In this document: in pieces, positions 33,972 to 45,443 of the stretch
Layout of the letters: each line of letters opens with the position of its first letter
Numbering within the stretch: position 1 is the first letter of the stretch
Assembly (NCBI GenBank): GCA_946902985.2
Contig: OX336388.2
Location: 1,703,357,978-1,703,421,977, forward strand
Source of the DNA: Meconema thalassinum
Taxonomy: Eukaryota; Arthropoda; Insecta; Orthoptera; Tettigoniidae
Length of the DNA stretch: 64,000 nucleotides
Reading direction: 5' to 3'
The notes under the pieces: model-generated
The model's input: only the letters and a program-made list of their open reading frames with translations
Databases searched by the model: none
What the model was told of the DNA's origin: nothing
Made by a program: the position numbers and the translations under genes

Positions 33972-35348
33972 CCAGTAGAATGGAAGTTGGCAGTAGTAGT
34001 TCCGATTTACAAAATGGGAGATAAATTCGAGTGCAATAATTACCGAGGGATATCATTAATAAGCAGCGCATATAAAGTATTCTCAAGAATAATCTACAAC
34101 AGACTAGCATGTTATGCAGAAGAAATTCTTGGAGATCACCAAGCAGGATTTAGAAGCCAAAGATCTACAACAGACCAAGTTTTTGTCTTAAAGCAAGTAA
34201 TATCCAAATATTGGAAGTTTAACAAAACAGCCCATCTTCTTTTTGTAGATTTCAACAAGGCATACGATAGTGTCAATAGGAAACAAATGTGGAAATACAT
34301 GCAGCGGAATGGAATACCAGAAAAACTTATCACTATGGCAAAACTGTGCACAGAAGGGTCCAAATGCAAAATTAGAATCAATAATGAATATACCGAAGAA
34401 TTTAATGTCAACACTGGAGTAAGACAGGGAGATGGACTGTCGCCTTTATTATTCAATTTAGCTTTAGAAGAAACATTGAAACGAGTAAACCAGCTCCACC
34501 GAGGCCTTGAAGTGGGAAACAAGATAAACATATTAGCTTATGCTGATGACATAACACTCATGGCAGAAAGCGAATACGATCTAAAAATACTCACAGAAAC
34601 CCTTATTGAAGAAGCCAAGGAGGTAGGTCTAATGATAAATGAACAAAAAAACAAAATATCTAGTTGGAGGAAGGAATGCAGAACAAGTACAAAACCCCTT
34701 AACAGTTGCTTCATACGCTTTTCACAGATGTACTGAGTTCAGATATCTGGGGATTATCATAGACCAGGATAATATGGAAGAAACAGAAATAAAATCAAGA
34801 ATTCTCAGTGGCAACAAAAGCTACTGGTCTCTGCAAAATCTCTTAAAGAGTAAAATTATGTCTAGAAAAACTAAAGTGAGAATGTATAAAAGCATTATAC
34901 TTCCTGTTGTCACGTATGGCTCAGAAACCTGGGTATTGTCCAAGCAAACTGAAAGGAAATTAGTAACTTTTGAAAATAGAATACTAAGACGCATTTTCGG
35001 ACCGATAGTAGAAAATGGCCAGTGGAGAATTAGAACAAATAAGGAATTGCGGGATCTCTACAAAGAACCAGATATCGTCGCCCGTGCCAAAAGCCAAAGA
35101 CTGCGCTGGGCCGGTCATGTACATAGAAGAAGTAGAGAATTGAATTTAAGGGCAGTTTTGGAAGGTGTACCCAGAGGAAGGCGACCATTGGGACGACCGA
35201 GACTTCGCTGGTGGGACCAAGTTCAAAAAGATATGAGAAAAATCGGAGTCACGGAGGACATAATGGATGATCGAGAAAGATGGCGCCGTGCTGTTGGCGA
35301 GGCCAAAAACCTGCTTAGGTTTGAGTGGCCATCTAGGTAAGGTAAGGT
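33972..35348 (+). mobile_element. 5'-truncated LINE inserted in hAT
   Basis: An exact 11-base duplication ATTGGTCCATC flanks it (33961-33971, 35349-35359). The 3' tail is TAAGGTAAGGT. Only the second half of the RT gene is present, as usual for truncated LINE copies. Confidence 0.92.
33973..35341 (+). pseudogene. LINE reverse transcriptase, C-terminal half
   Basis: Starts inside the RT: PVEWKLAVVVPIYK, NNYRGISLIS, FVDFNKAYDSVNR with a catalytic Asp, GVRQGDGLSPLLF and LAYADDITLM with the Asp pair. A frameshift near 34650-34700 moves to the frame reading VASYAFHRCTEFRYLGIII, then YGSETWVL, RLRWAGHVHRR and RRPLGRPRLRWWDQV, ending at 35338-35340. The C-terminal GHV/GRPRxRW arrangement is shared with the RTE at 4774-7728, but the sequence is a different family. 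No RNase H. Dead by truncation and frameshift. Confidence 0.9.
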
Positions 35349-37121
35349 ATTGGTCCATCTAGGTCTAACAGGGTTTCTAGAAAATAAAATCTCTTATGGA
35401 GGACTTTGTAAGCCTCACTTCGCCTCTTAAGCTCAGCACTTAGTATATCCAGAATTACATAAAATACATTGACGCGAAAATTTTCTGAGCCCTCTGACGG
35501 TACACATTCTCCTTGCTTTGTCTCATCATTCCTAGTCTTTCGTTCCAGTCTTATCTTTAGTTCGTAGGAATATTGAGCAATGCCGCGTAATTCTTTGGCT
35601 TCTTTCTCATACACATCGAAATTATCTTTTAAACTTTGCACAAATTCCGCTAACGAAGCGTAACATTCTACGACAGTGCTCAAATTAGTGCTAACTTTTT
35701 GGAGCTTCTGGCTGAGAGTATTAAATCTTTTTAGAATGGTCACTCCAGAAAAGAACTAGGAAAGCAGTTTGTAATAGTACAGTATTGCTTAAGATGCCTT
35801 TGGCTTCACTTCGAGTGTTTGCCTTTTGATTTCTGTCTTCGTGTACACTCTCAAGAGCTGCCACGATGCCACACCAGCCTTCCCTCAGGGCTTGACAAGC
35901 GTCATATCATGCCGACCACCAAGTCACTGACAGGCTTTTTAGTACGCGCGCAATAAAGTTCTTTAAAATTTCCCATCGGTAGGTCGAATCAGTAAAAATG
36001 TTGTACAGTTCTTGAACTGTTAAAAAATACCTTACATATTCTGAACAAGATTCAACGGCATGAGTTCCAACCAAAATTAGTGAATGGGGTGAGCATGGTG
36101 CATAGAGAGCTAAGGGATTCAAGGCCGCTATTCGAACCTGCAACCCTGAATATTCGCCGGACATATTACATGCGTTATCGTAAGATTGGCCTCGAATATC
36201 CTCCACTTTCAAATCCAGATCTTCCAACTTCGCCTTTGCTGCATCAAAAAGCTGCTCTGGCTTGTGCCCTATGCTCGCCATAAAACCTAGAAACCTTTCT
36301 TTTGGTTCACCATTGGCCGTAGCATATCTAATGATAAAAGTCAACTGATCGGTGTGGGAGAAATCGACGGTAGCTTACCTCAAGTTGCTGAACACCAACG
36401 CAGTCAATGTCGTGAACCGCAGAGCAAGAATTGTTATTGTTATCCGAATTTGTCGTTGGAGGTGTAGGATGCACACGCGGACTAAACATCACATTTATTT
36501 TCCTACATTTTGACAGTGTAACCTCGGCTTTCTTATCCTCTTCAGCTCTGCGGACACGGTTTTGGTAACCAGATAACGTTTTGCTGCCCATAGTTTAAAT
36601 CATTTACTTGCAGATCACATCACAACACAACAAAACAACACAACGCAATCTCGAACTCGCACTCAGGACAGGCAAGGGGAGGGGGTGGGGCACTTCAATG
36701 CTACTACAATGCAAGCAAACCCAGCTACCACAACAACAGCCCGCGCTTTACAGCTCTACTCGCCTGCCTCCCCTCCCCTCTCACCTCTCACACTTGTCGG
36801 GATGAAGCGGCGTCGAGCAGCATAACGAAGAGCGAAGTGGAAGTGCATGGGCGGGCATGCGACAAAGACACTATATTATTTCTAAATGTCTCTGCTCATT
36901 TCTCAATATTTATTTTAGCATGTATACTGCTATAATCCTAACTTAGCACACTTAAAGCCCTGGCAAAGAGGGCGCCTGACGGCGGTGCCCTTCGGGGCGC
37001 CTCCAGTACAGGTCCTTGCCGGTTGCCTAACCGAAGGGGCGCCTTGCAGCGCCCCTTGGACTGCGGCGCCCCTAGGCACGTGCCTATTTTGCCTTACGGT
37101 AAATCCGGCCCTGTATACCAC

Positions 37122-37743
37122 GAATCAAGTTGTTAAGATTATTTCAATCATATCAAGTACACATCCAATATGCATTAAATTATTTCTAATGCTCAATATC
37201 AAGACAATCCTCTTTCTTTTCCAGAATAAATCCTATGGCTATTCACGTGTGGACCACACATTTTACATCAATTTTAAGGTCCTAAAATAGGGGAAAATTC
37301 TCTAACTCAGATCTCATGGGCCCTCATGGGCTAGTGCCCATTCACATTCACAACCATAATACCACTTTTAATGAGTTTTACTCCACCAAAATTGTTAACC
37401 ATCTAAACCTGGCCTCACAACCAATTGCCTTGAGGGTCTCCAAGGTACTTGGGGGTCAGGGAATCTCCTGTCTCCCCATCATCCTCCCCTTTCTTTTCCC
37501 ACTGCTCCCACCCAGAGCATTATCTAACTATACATACAGTTTTGTACATGAGGACTGTGTCCCTGTTAGCATTTAAAAAAATTACAATGAATACAACCAA
37601 AAACTAAAAATTCTAACTACAAAAATATATTTTGGGAATAAAGGATAATCAATAAAAGAAAAGGATAAAAACTGATGATGATGATGATGGTAAAACCATC
37701 CCATGCCCATTAATAGTTTGCTTCCCACATCAACTTATGTACA
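37122..37743. other. No gene seen
   Basis: Spacer ending in a GAT microsatellite (37674-37688) that is probably the tail of the LINE fragment to its right. Confidence 0.4.
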
Positions 37744-38165
37744 TCACATTCTCCTTATTTGGTACTTTCTAACCAGCTCCTCGAACCTCCCAACATTAGC
37801 AAGTAAAGGGCTGAAAATGTCCCTTGGCAAATTGTTCCATTCTACTTCCCTCCCCCCAGAGGAATAACTTTTGTTCCTGGTACTAGTCCACTGTGTGACT
37901 ATATCTGCCCCTAAATGATCCTTCCATTTCCAAATTCCATGAAATTTCTCCTTTGTAAGAACAGCTAGTCTTGCTCCCGAATGTCTAACAACCAAACTTC
38001 CCTATCCCAAATTTTGAATCATTTCTCCCACACTAATCATGCAACTGGGCCCCTCCCCTCGATTATATACCCATTACGGCCTTCCTTTGTACTGCTTCCA
38101 ACTCCTTTATTAAGTAATTATTGTATGGATCCCGCACTCCACTAGCATAGTCCAGCTGAGGACAT
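37744..38165 (-). pseudogene. CR1/Jockey-like LINE RT C-terminal fragment
   Basis: On the minus strand PQLDYASGVRDPYNNYLIKE (38165-38105) continues LEAVQRKAV, matching the LDYAS.VWDP....I..LE.VQRRA block near the end of CR1/Jockey-type reverse transcriptases. A second frame from 37995 gives WNNLPRDIFSP and FEELVRKYQ, the usual WN.LP tail, ending at 37744. A frameshift and stop separate them. The upstream RT is absent. Confidence 0.75.
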
Positions 38166-41130
38166 CTCTCCCTTTAAATATTCCCCTAATCCCATCATGT
38201 GGGCTATTCTTCTTGTCTTCTCCACTGACACACTGTCACAAGATCAGCTGAAAATTTTGAACAATGTGGTATCGTACCTGAGTGTTCCTCAGTGGTGTTC
38301 AAACCTGACAAGTCATTGCTTTCCATCAGACATTTCCTAAATTTCTATGCTGACACAGAAAATATTAAACTAGTTTCATTTAATTCCAATATTCTGATTT
38401 GATTTAAGATGGGTGTGCAGTAAAGTATCCCATATTTCATACTAGCTTTGAAATTATATATTGTTGAAGGGTTCATAGAATAAAGGAAGGCAGTGTATGT
38501 GGACAACTTCAAGGTCATATCCCCACCAACAAAGAGGAGAAAGAAAAGACCTATGACAGAAAAATGGAAGCTTTCCCTCCAAATTCGAATAAATTACACT
38601 AACTTGATGTTCCATAAGGAATAAAGTAATTACAATGGAATCTATAGGAAGAAATCAATATTAACAGATTTTTTTTAGGAAAAAAAAGCAGTGGATTAAG
38701 GGGATATTAGTGATAAACTTCAAATAGTTCTGAAGAAAATCAATCCCTGTTACAGGCCGAAGACGGAGTCATAGTATATGCGTGGACTTAATCAACAGTT
38801 CGTGCCAAGTGAATGATGGATATTTTTTAAATCCTTTTATGCTTGATTCAAACACATGCAAGTCAGAAGGGTGTACTTCTCGCATTATAACGGGAGTTCT
38901 GAGAGATTACCAGCCGTCTCTGAGCATGCGGCACGAAATCATGTCTAAGTCTACAGCTTGTGGAATTCTCTCTCCCTCCCTCCCTCTCCATCACGGCATG
39001 GGTTCATTTATAAAAATGTAATTTAACATAAAAGTTCCTAAATTAATTTGCAATTACTTTTGCCCCATACATTTTTTTTTAATTAAAAGATTTCCTCTTA
39101 ACCCCCTCATCCTTTAGGACTACTGTATAAATAATTTGCAGTCTATGTTTACTGTTGGGATGCCTTCTACTTACATATGAATTTTCTTGTCATTCACTCC
39201 AGTAGTTGACACCAACCCATAACAAACAACAAACAGACAAAAATTAAACTGAGGATGCATTTGGTCTGGGATAATTACGAAGTTTTGGCCGAAAATTCAA
39301 AATGAACAGGCAGAAAGTTTACTTTATATACAGAAATGTCGACTGAAATTCATTCCCACAAGTTAATATTATGGCATACCACATCTGCAACTGAAGATTG
39401 AGTTCAAGTCCTATACCTTTCTCCCAATAATTTTTCACAATTTAATATTTGCTTTTCTAATCCTCAGAATTTTAAAGGTACAGTAGTTTTCTTGTAAGTT
39501 TTGTCACCTTTGGCAACATTCAATTGGAGGAAGTGGCATCAAATTTTGTCCATTCTCTCACTCCTCAGCAAATTATATAAAGTATTATTTTGACTGGCAG
39601 GATTCCTCATGTAAATATAAGCTACTTAAGACTTCTTGTATATGATGTACATTTCACTATAGGTAAAAGAAACAGAAGCTTTTTAAGGGCTCCATTTTTT
39701 TGGGAACCCCTTAAAAACAAATTTGAGATGTAAATATTGATAGTGAGTACCGCTGCAAGTTGTAATCATTAACTCCTTGTATTTTTATCATAGATGGCTT
39801 GTGTAATTACAAATTTTGCTGGTATAGGGCACAAATGATGATTGAAAGGCAGGGACTGCTGGTCATAGTTTTAATTCAAAATATGGATTGTCTATGAACA
39901 CTGATCTACATACCATATATTGCTCAGATACAGAAAATTATAGAATACTGAATGTTATTTATGGTACTCAATGGTATGGAAATTTAAGGAATATTTCTCA
40001 TCTGAACCCCGGAATATTATTCCAAAATCTGAATCTGATTGTATATCAGGATGAAAACAAAGCTATAAATAAACATTTTCTTAAAAATATGACTTCAATT
40101 TACAATGTTTTCAATGATTAAATTTTTATCTCATAATCTTATCTGTTGTAATAGATTTTAAACTCTTTAAAGCTACCACAGGATCAGATAAATCCCTTAA
40201 TTGATGAAGGTTAGAGTTAAACTTTCTTAAATAGTCTATGTGTACATACATCAAACTTGCTTTATTACAATACAATGTATGGTATGTATAGTAATGAACT
40301 GACACTGATATCATCAATTATTACTAGCTTTTTGAAATACTTAAAGGGCATTATGAAAGTGTAAAAATCTGTATATAGTCCTACAGTCCTACAGTCGTCC
40401 ATTTGTATAACATTAGAGAAGGTTATCAATCCTTTAGCCTATACTTTGGCTTGAAATTATTGAACATGCTAATATCTTTCCCTTGCTCTTTAGACAATAG
40501 GTCCTAAATACATGTAGCCTATTAGCCTTTCAGGATTTGATTGCCGGCAGTCAATGTGGGAAATATTCTTTGTTTGCACGTGTCACTCTGTCAAGCTGCT
40601 TGGTTGACAGGTACAGTTGCGCGAGTAGGACATGACTCAGCTCTAGTAGCCACAGTCATCGTTCAATTCTCCGTGATGACATGAGCTCCTGTGATGCGCA
40701 ATGCTGCTTTACTTATGCACTCCGTCATCACTGTCCCCTCCTGCTAGTCCCGCAAGGCCCTGCTGCAATAAACAACAAACGCTGACGCAGCCAGGTTCAG
40801 CGGCAATCAAATCTTTAACGGCTAATAACCCTTCAGTGCTCAAACAATTATTAAATCAATTTATGTTTAAATATGTCAATGCATGTGAAATAATGAAAAT
40901 ATTTAGTTAAAAATTAATATTCATTGTGTGAGGTCATAATTAATTTAAACTCTCAGCTGTTGTACTTTTATTATTTCTCAACTTGAAATATACTGAAATA
41001 ATTTGGGGTATGAAACTATTTGTATACATAAACAAGGCTGGTTTTGCTTTATAAGGTTGTGATTTGCATTTCATTTTGAACTCCCCTACTCTATACACAA
41101 TTTCTTCTAACCTAAGTTTAAGTTCCATGA
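38166..41130. other. Mostly unassigned DNA
   Basis: No domain, long open frame or duplicated boundary seen in ~3 kb. The block 40560-40790 is more GC-rich and contains a short frame with no recognisable domain; it could be a repeat edge or a promoter, but I cannot support either. Confidence 0.4.
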
Positions 41131-41190
41131 TTGGTGTTTGACTGTGTAGATGAACTGTATAAGCTTACCAGTGATCGGCAGGCTACAAAA

Positions 41191-41420
41191 TGGCTAGATG
41201 CTTGTCGGAGCTCAGTCTACAGGTTGTCGCATCATGTACTTGGCTGCTGCCTGGAGAGAAATTTACCAATAGGGTGGACACACATTATAAAGAACACACA
41301 AATGCCATTAAACACAGAGAACACTAGGCAGTATGCAATCACATTTATGATACCGAGCAATCGAGCATTGCTTCACTAATATAGAAACAGTTCTAAAAAT
41401 GTCTGCACTACGAGATGAAA
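41191..41420 (+). pseudogene. Possible Penelope-like GIY-YIG remnant
   Basis: One frame reads SVYRLSHHVLG; a second, after a shift near 41248, reads GEKFTNRVDTHYKEHTNAIK, then CNHIYDTEQS after a stop. The order SxVYxLxC, TGRxFxxRxxEHxxAI and H(I/L)xxxxH is that of GIY-YIG endonuclease domains of Penelope-like elements. The expected Cys pair and YxG are not preserved. Weak but specific. Confidence 0.4.
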
Positions 41421-42949
41421 GAAGAAAGAAGCCATTCAAAAATAACCCATCCAACTTAAATGAACTCGCCCCTTTACATGCTCTTAGGCAACATTTCCAA
41501 TAACAAACAGGAAGCAACATGGAGAAGGAAGTGAGGTTTTGAATAAGGGTAGAGAAACCAATGGTAAGGGAAAAATTAATTTGGGCAGGATGTACAATGA
41601 ACCAAATATTCTCAATAAACCAAGATCTAAACAAGGCAGTATTATAGAATCCAAAATCTCATTCGTATGCTGGGTGCACATTGAGTTAGGGCACAGCAAA
41701 CGATAGAGATTGGTCTATAATAGTTGAGAAGATCCAAGAACCATTACCATATAACTTACTCATTTAAAGCTAAGGTTCATAGCCCACTCAGGTATACAGC
41801 CAGTAGTATAGTTTCCATGGAGCAGCAATAGATAGCGCCAATAGCACCAATATGTGAAGGCCTCATATAGGGCGGATTTCAGACAGTCCACAGAGTACAG
41901 TGCTTAACAGCGGATGCGAGCAACATGTTTTTCCAGTAACAAGATAAGTGTTTCACATTTCATAATTCAATATTCTGTTGTCGTAAGTGTTTTCAGGTCT
42001 TAGCAATGCCTTAGTATGTTCGTGGATAACTTTCACTCACTCTTCTAAGATTAATGTACTTCTCATCTTGCTTTAGGGTTTGTTGTTACACTACATACAC
42101 TAATTATTTTTATATTGTGGGATGAAGCCACCTCCTCCCCACATTTTCATCTGTTATAGGATTTTTTTTTTAAATGGCCTGACTATTTAAACTTCTAACT
42201 GATATCCCCTTACGGTTTCTTTAACTGGACTTGGGTCATCTTTGAATTGGGAAACCCTGTGTTCTTATCCTTCTAGTCGCTGTATTTATGCAAGGACAAA
42301 ATGCTAGGTTCTTATCTAACAAAACAGGATAATGACACTAGATCAGGGCTGCCACCAATAAAAATTTCAAATACTGATCAAGTACCAGAAAAATCCGCGA
42401 AAATGACGAAATTACGAAGATAGAAGGTCGCATTAATATGAACATTAATGGAAAAACAATCACAAATTGGTGTGTGTTTGTTGCCAAAATGTTGAATTTC
42501 TAAACATAGTTTCTCTTTAAACCAAACGTTAATCTTTCATTTTTATTGTTCACTATTTATAAAATCGTGAATTCACGTGAAAAAAGTACAAAGTCACACA
42601 TTTATTTTTATTCAGCACATTGTTCCTTTAAACAAAACATTAAATATGTGTCTGTTGTATTAGATTTTATGAAATGTTGGGAAAATAGTTGATTTACGCG
42701 AGATGATAATGCTGTGCGAGTTAATTCAAAATGTTGGTACTGGTATATCGAATGTTAGGCATATTAAGTGACCTGGGTATTTCGTCATTCGAAAATTAAG
42801 TGGGCCCTATTGTGAGAGTAGTCATTCAATTCTCCCTCTATTATACGAAATATTACGTACGGTACCTACTTCAAAAGTCTACCCAGCAAAACGTCATCTT
42901 AATAACGGACTGCAGTCCTCTCGACGTGCCTACGATTTGTCATCGCAGC
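41421..42949. other. No gene seen
   Basis: AT-rich. CAGGGCTGCCACC at 42346-42358 resembles a hAT end, but no partner end was found. Confidence 0.4.
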
Positions 42950-43420
42950 ATTAAGTCAGCAGGAGTTTTGTGCAATGGATCGTGAAATCAAGTCGCGATT
43001 TGTCCTCGCAGTCTGTGGCTAACTTGTGACCGCCAGAAGGCCAGGACAGCGAAAATAGTGTCAAATGGACAGAATGGTGATCTCGTAACATTGCAATATT
43101 TTTTTCCTTGCACGACCGCGATTGCAGTGGGAAATCTCATCAAATGGGCCTGATCGCATCAACATATTTTTCATGCCCGACCACGAACTTCAAACTATAG
43201 AGGCAGTGGGAGTTCCGTCAAACAGGCTGAGAACGGCGCCGATCGCTTATCACGGTACGGTACCTAGTTACGTCACGATATTTTTCTGTCCCTACTGCGC
43301 GAACATGTGACCGCTAGAACAGTAGGAATCTCGTCAAACTGGCCGAGAGCGGTGAAGATTGCCTGACATTGCGATAATTTTTCCGTTCCCGGTCGCGGCA
43401 AACGGGCCTGAGAAAGCTGC
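42950..43420. repeat. Degenerate GC-richer tandem repeat
   Basis: Four diverged units of ~90-130 bases. Shared words recur in order: CAGTGGGA or CAGTAGGAA, ATCTCATCAAA or ATCTCGTCAAA, GGCCTGA or GGCCGAGA, ATTGC followed by ATATTTTT or ATAATTTTT, then CCCGACC. No coding. Confidence 0.6.
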
Positions 43421-43915
43421 AATCTGTAGGTGCTACCGCGCACTTTGACCCTAAACAGGCACGCGCAGATACTACCCGCACCTCATTGCTTCATGTGACA
43501 GGCGAGATGTTTCTCTCCACCTGAGCGGGCTTGCATATACTGCCCGCAGTACGTTTCTTCTTGCAACGAATAAACGTACTTCATCCTGATGTAGGAAATG
43601 TTTAATGTGAGTACAACTTTTCATCCCACGACCAGTATTCTTAACGTCGATATCCTTGGGATAAATAATTAAATACAAGATAGACTTTTTTTTAAATCTT
43701 CAAATCTTCAAACTGAATCCATGAATCTGTTTTAACATCCCAAAATCCGACTGTTTAAAGTTAAACAAAACTAACTTGTTTAAGTTAAAAGTTAAAATCA
43801 GCAACATGTTTTCAGTACCAGTAATAGATTATCAGAAAGAAATTCTTGTCAATATTTTTATCAAGATTCGAAGCAAACTTACAAATCAGAAAGACAACAC
43901 TAGAAATTGTAGTTA
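43421..43915. other. No gene seen
   Basis: Spacer before the Tc1-like element. Confidence 0.35.
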
Positions 43916-43971
43916 TACACTGCTCAACAAAAATGTGGAATATATATATTTTACTACAATGACTTCTTATA

Positions 43972-44594
43972 CAGGGTCATTATCTATGTGCGCCCCGATA
44001 AACACGGCAACCTAAGCCCGCTGTGACTGGCGCAGATCGCGGGTGCGCGCCTACTTTCACACTTTTACCAAACATGTTCGATGATGTGTACTTAGGCTAC
44101 AGTGCTCATAAGCGATGCTGAAAATGTCCTCCCTCTCTTGTAACACTCACCTGACATCTTCTGATGAAAGAATGTCTGTCAACTTTTTTTATTATTTACA
44201 GAGCCTGTATCCTTGAATCGTTTAGCGAGCCTCCTAATTGTACTGGCATTAGGCACAGGTCTTCCTGGAAACTTGATTCGAAATTTTCGTCTCGTTTCAG
44301 AAAAAGATTTTCATACACGAATTATGGATATACAATCATTCGCACAATGTGAATTGTGGTCTAGGCATGACCAACAATCACAGTAATCACAATACTCACT
44401 AAACGTGCAACACTAACGTCTAAGCTATGCAGATACACGTCCATATGGATGACAAAACACGTGTGAACTAAGGATATGAGTCAGCGGAGCGCACCAACCA
44501 CTGGCTGAACCACTTATTCGCGCCCGCGATCTGCGCCAGTCACAGCCGGCTTAGCTTGCCGTGTTTATCAGGGTGCACATAGATAATGACCCTG
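43972..44594 (-). mobile_element. MITE of a DUF4817-type transposon
   Basis: A ~70-base inverted repeat, starting CAGGGTCATTATCTATGTGC (43972) and mirrored at 44594, lies between TA pairs (43970-43971, 44595-44596). It is 623 bases long. On the minus strand it retains a helix-turn-helix relic (FPGRPVPNASTIRRLAKRFK, 44285-44210) and a C-terminal relic (EGGHFQHRL), with the catalytic centre deleted. Confidence 0.9.
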
Positions 44595-44599
44595 TAGTA

Positions 44600-45027
44600 G
44601 CGGCTTCGGTGGCGTAGTTGGTAGCATGCTGAACTGCTGTGCCCAAGATAGTGGGTTCAAACCCGGCCAAAGTTGTCGGATTCTTTAAGAGCGTTAAAAA
44701 TCCTTCAGTATGCCTTCCTTCAGAGGGGAAGTAAAGCTGACGGTCCCATGTCATAGATTTATGGCATGTAAAAGATCCTTCCACAGACTAAACTTGTGTG
44801 AAGCTAAATTGTTAGGTTAGATTTCATCGGAACGCTCTATCAAAGTTGCAACGTTCACCACTAGGTATCATTGATATCTGGTAGTGAAAGTTGGAACTAC
44901 TTGAAATTGAACGGAACTTGGAGCTCACCCTAAGGGTGTCTGCTGGAAGCGGCTACAGACTCAGGTGAGTCAAACATGTCCTCGGACACTCCCGGCACTA
45001 AAAGCCATACGATAAATAAATAAAATA
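44600..45027 (+). mobile_element. tRNA-derived SINE, copy D (best preserved)
   Basis: Flanked by an exact 11-base duplication ACCCTGTAGTA (44589-44599, 45028-45038). The head has TGGCGTAGTTGGTAGCATGC (A box region) and GGGTTCAAACC (B box at ~44651). The body is shared with copies B and C. The tail AAAAGCCATACGATAAATAA is followed by ATAAAATA. It inserted across the outer edge of the MITE at 43972-44594, duplicating the last six bases of that MITE. Confidence 0.93.
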
Positions 45028-45443
45028 ACCCTGTAGTAACCCATTGAGGTTTTTAGAATAACTTATTAACATCAGTCCTTCTGAAAACAATAACAATCGT
45101 GGTTAGATAACAATGAAACAGTACCAAAAAAGAAGCGAACTCGCTTCTATGTGTCCCTTTTGAAAACAAAAACATTGAAAATCTGTATCTCATGATATCA
45201 GTATCAGTCTTTAGTAGTCCTCCCCACACACGGAGGAGGCATGTTCTGAATGAGACCATAAAGTTTATCTGGGGTAAGAGGTCCCACTCCTCTATGGCAG
45301 CGTCAGCATACAATTGATGGCGGTAGTCCAAACTTTTGTTGAGCAGTGTAGTAACACTACGATGTGACAGTCTCACAAGCTTTATTTTGCACTAAATCCA
45401 GCACTCAGCTTCCAGACAACAGCAAAAGTACTGGTCATCATCA

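Larger units (their letters stand above)
33586..36591 (-). pseudogene. hAT transposase (DUF4371/dimerisation type), broken
   Basis: The N-terminus MGSKTLSGYQNRVRRAEEDK at 36591 is followed by a deletion that removes the TTF-type zinc finger and joins directly to HTDQLTFIIRYA (~36345). The DUF4371 part follows: FLGFMASIGHK, DIRGQSYDNACNMSG (a conserved catalytic-region block) and APCSPHSLILVG. A coiled region runs to 35360. The LINE interrupts at 33972-35348. The end gives YPNVNIALRI, RSFSVLNRVKNYLRS and ERLNSIALLAIEKD (hAT dimerisation) before ~33590. Stops and frameshifts are present, so it is inactive. It would have cut and pasted elements bearing CAGGGCCGG ends. Confidence 0.88.
32958..37113 (-). 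mobile_element. hAT transposon (ZMYM1-like), split by a LINE
   Basis: Identical 16-base ends CAGGGCCGGATTTACC (left) and the complement at the right, flanked by an exact 8-base duplication TATACCAC (32950-32957, 37114-37121). The transposase is on the minus strand. The subterminal parts are GC-rich, with GGGGCGCC-type words repeated at 36970-37075. Including the 1.4 kb LINE it is 4156 bases. Confidence 0.94.
43918..45348 (-). mobile_element. Tc1-like MITE carrying two later insertions
   Basis: Ends CACTGCTCAACAAAA at both termini in inverted orientation, flanked by TA (43916-43917, 45349-45350). Subtracting the nested MITE and SINE leaves ~370 bases. The right part, read on the minus strand, keeps a Tc1 C-terminal relic (YADAAIEEWDLLPQ, then SFRTCLLRVWGG, 45313-45225) directly next to the inverted repeat. 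Confidence 0.85.

Noticed and set aside
40560..40910. GC-richer block with a small open frame, possible promoter or first exon
   Set aside because: No TATA, initiator or coding signature strong enough; left unassigned.
42346..42358. hAT-like terminus CAGGGCTGCCACC
   Set aside because: No matching inverted end or 8-base duplication found within the next several kb.
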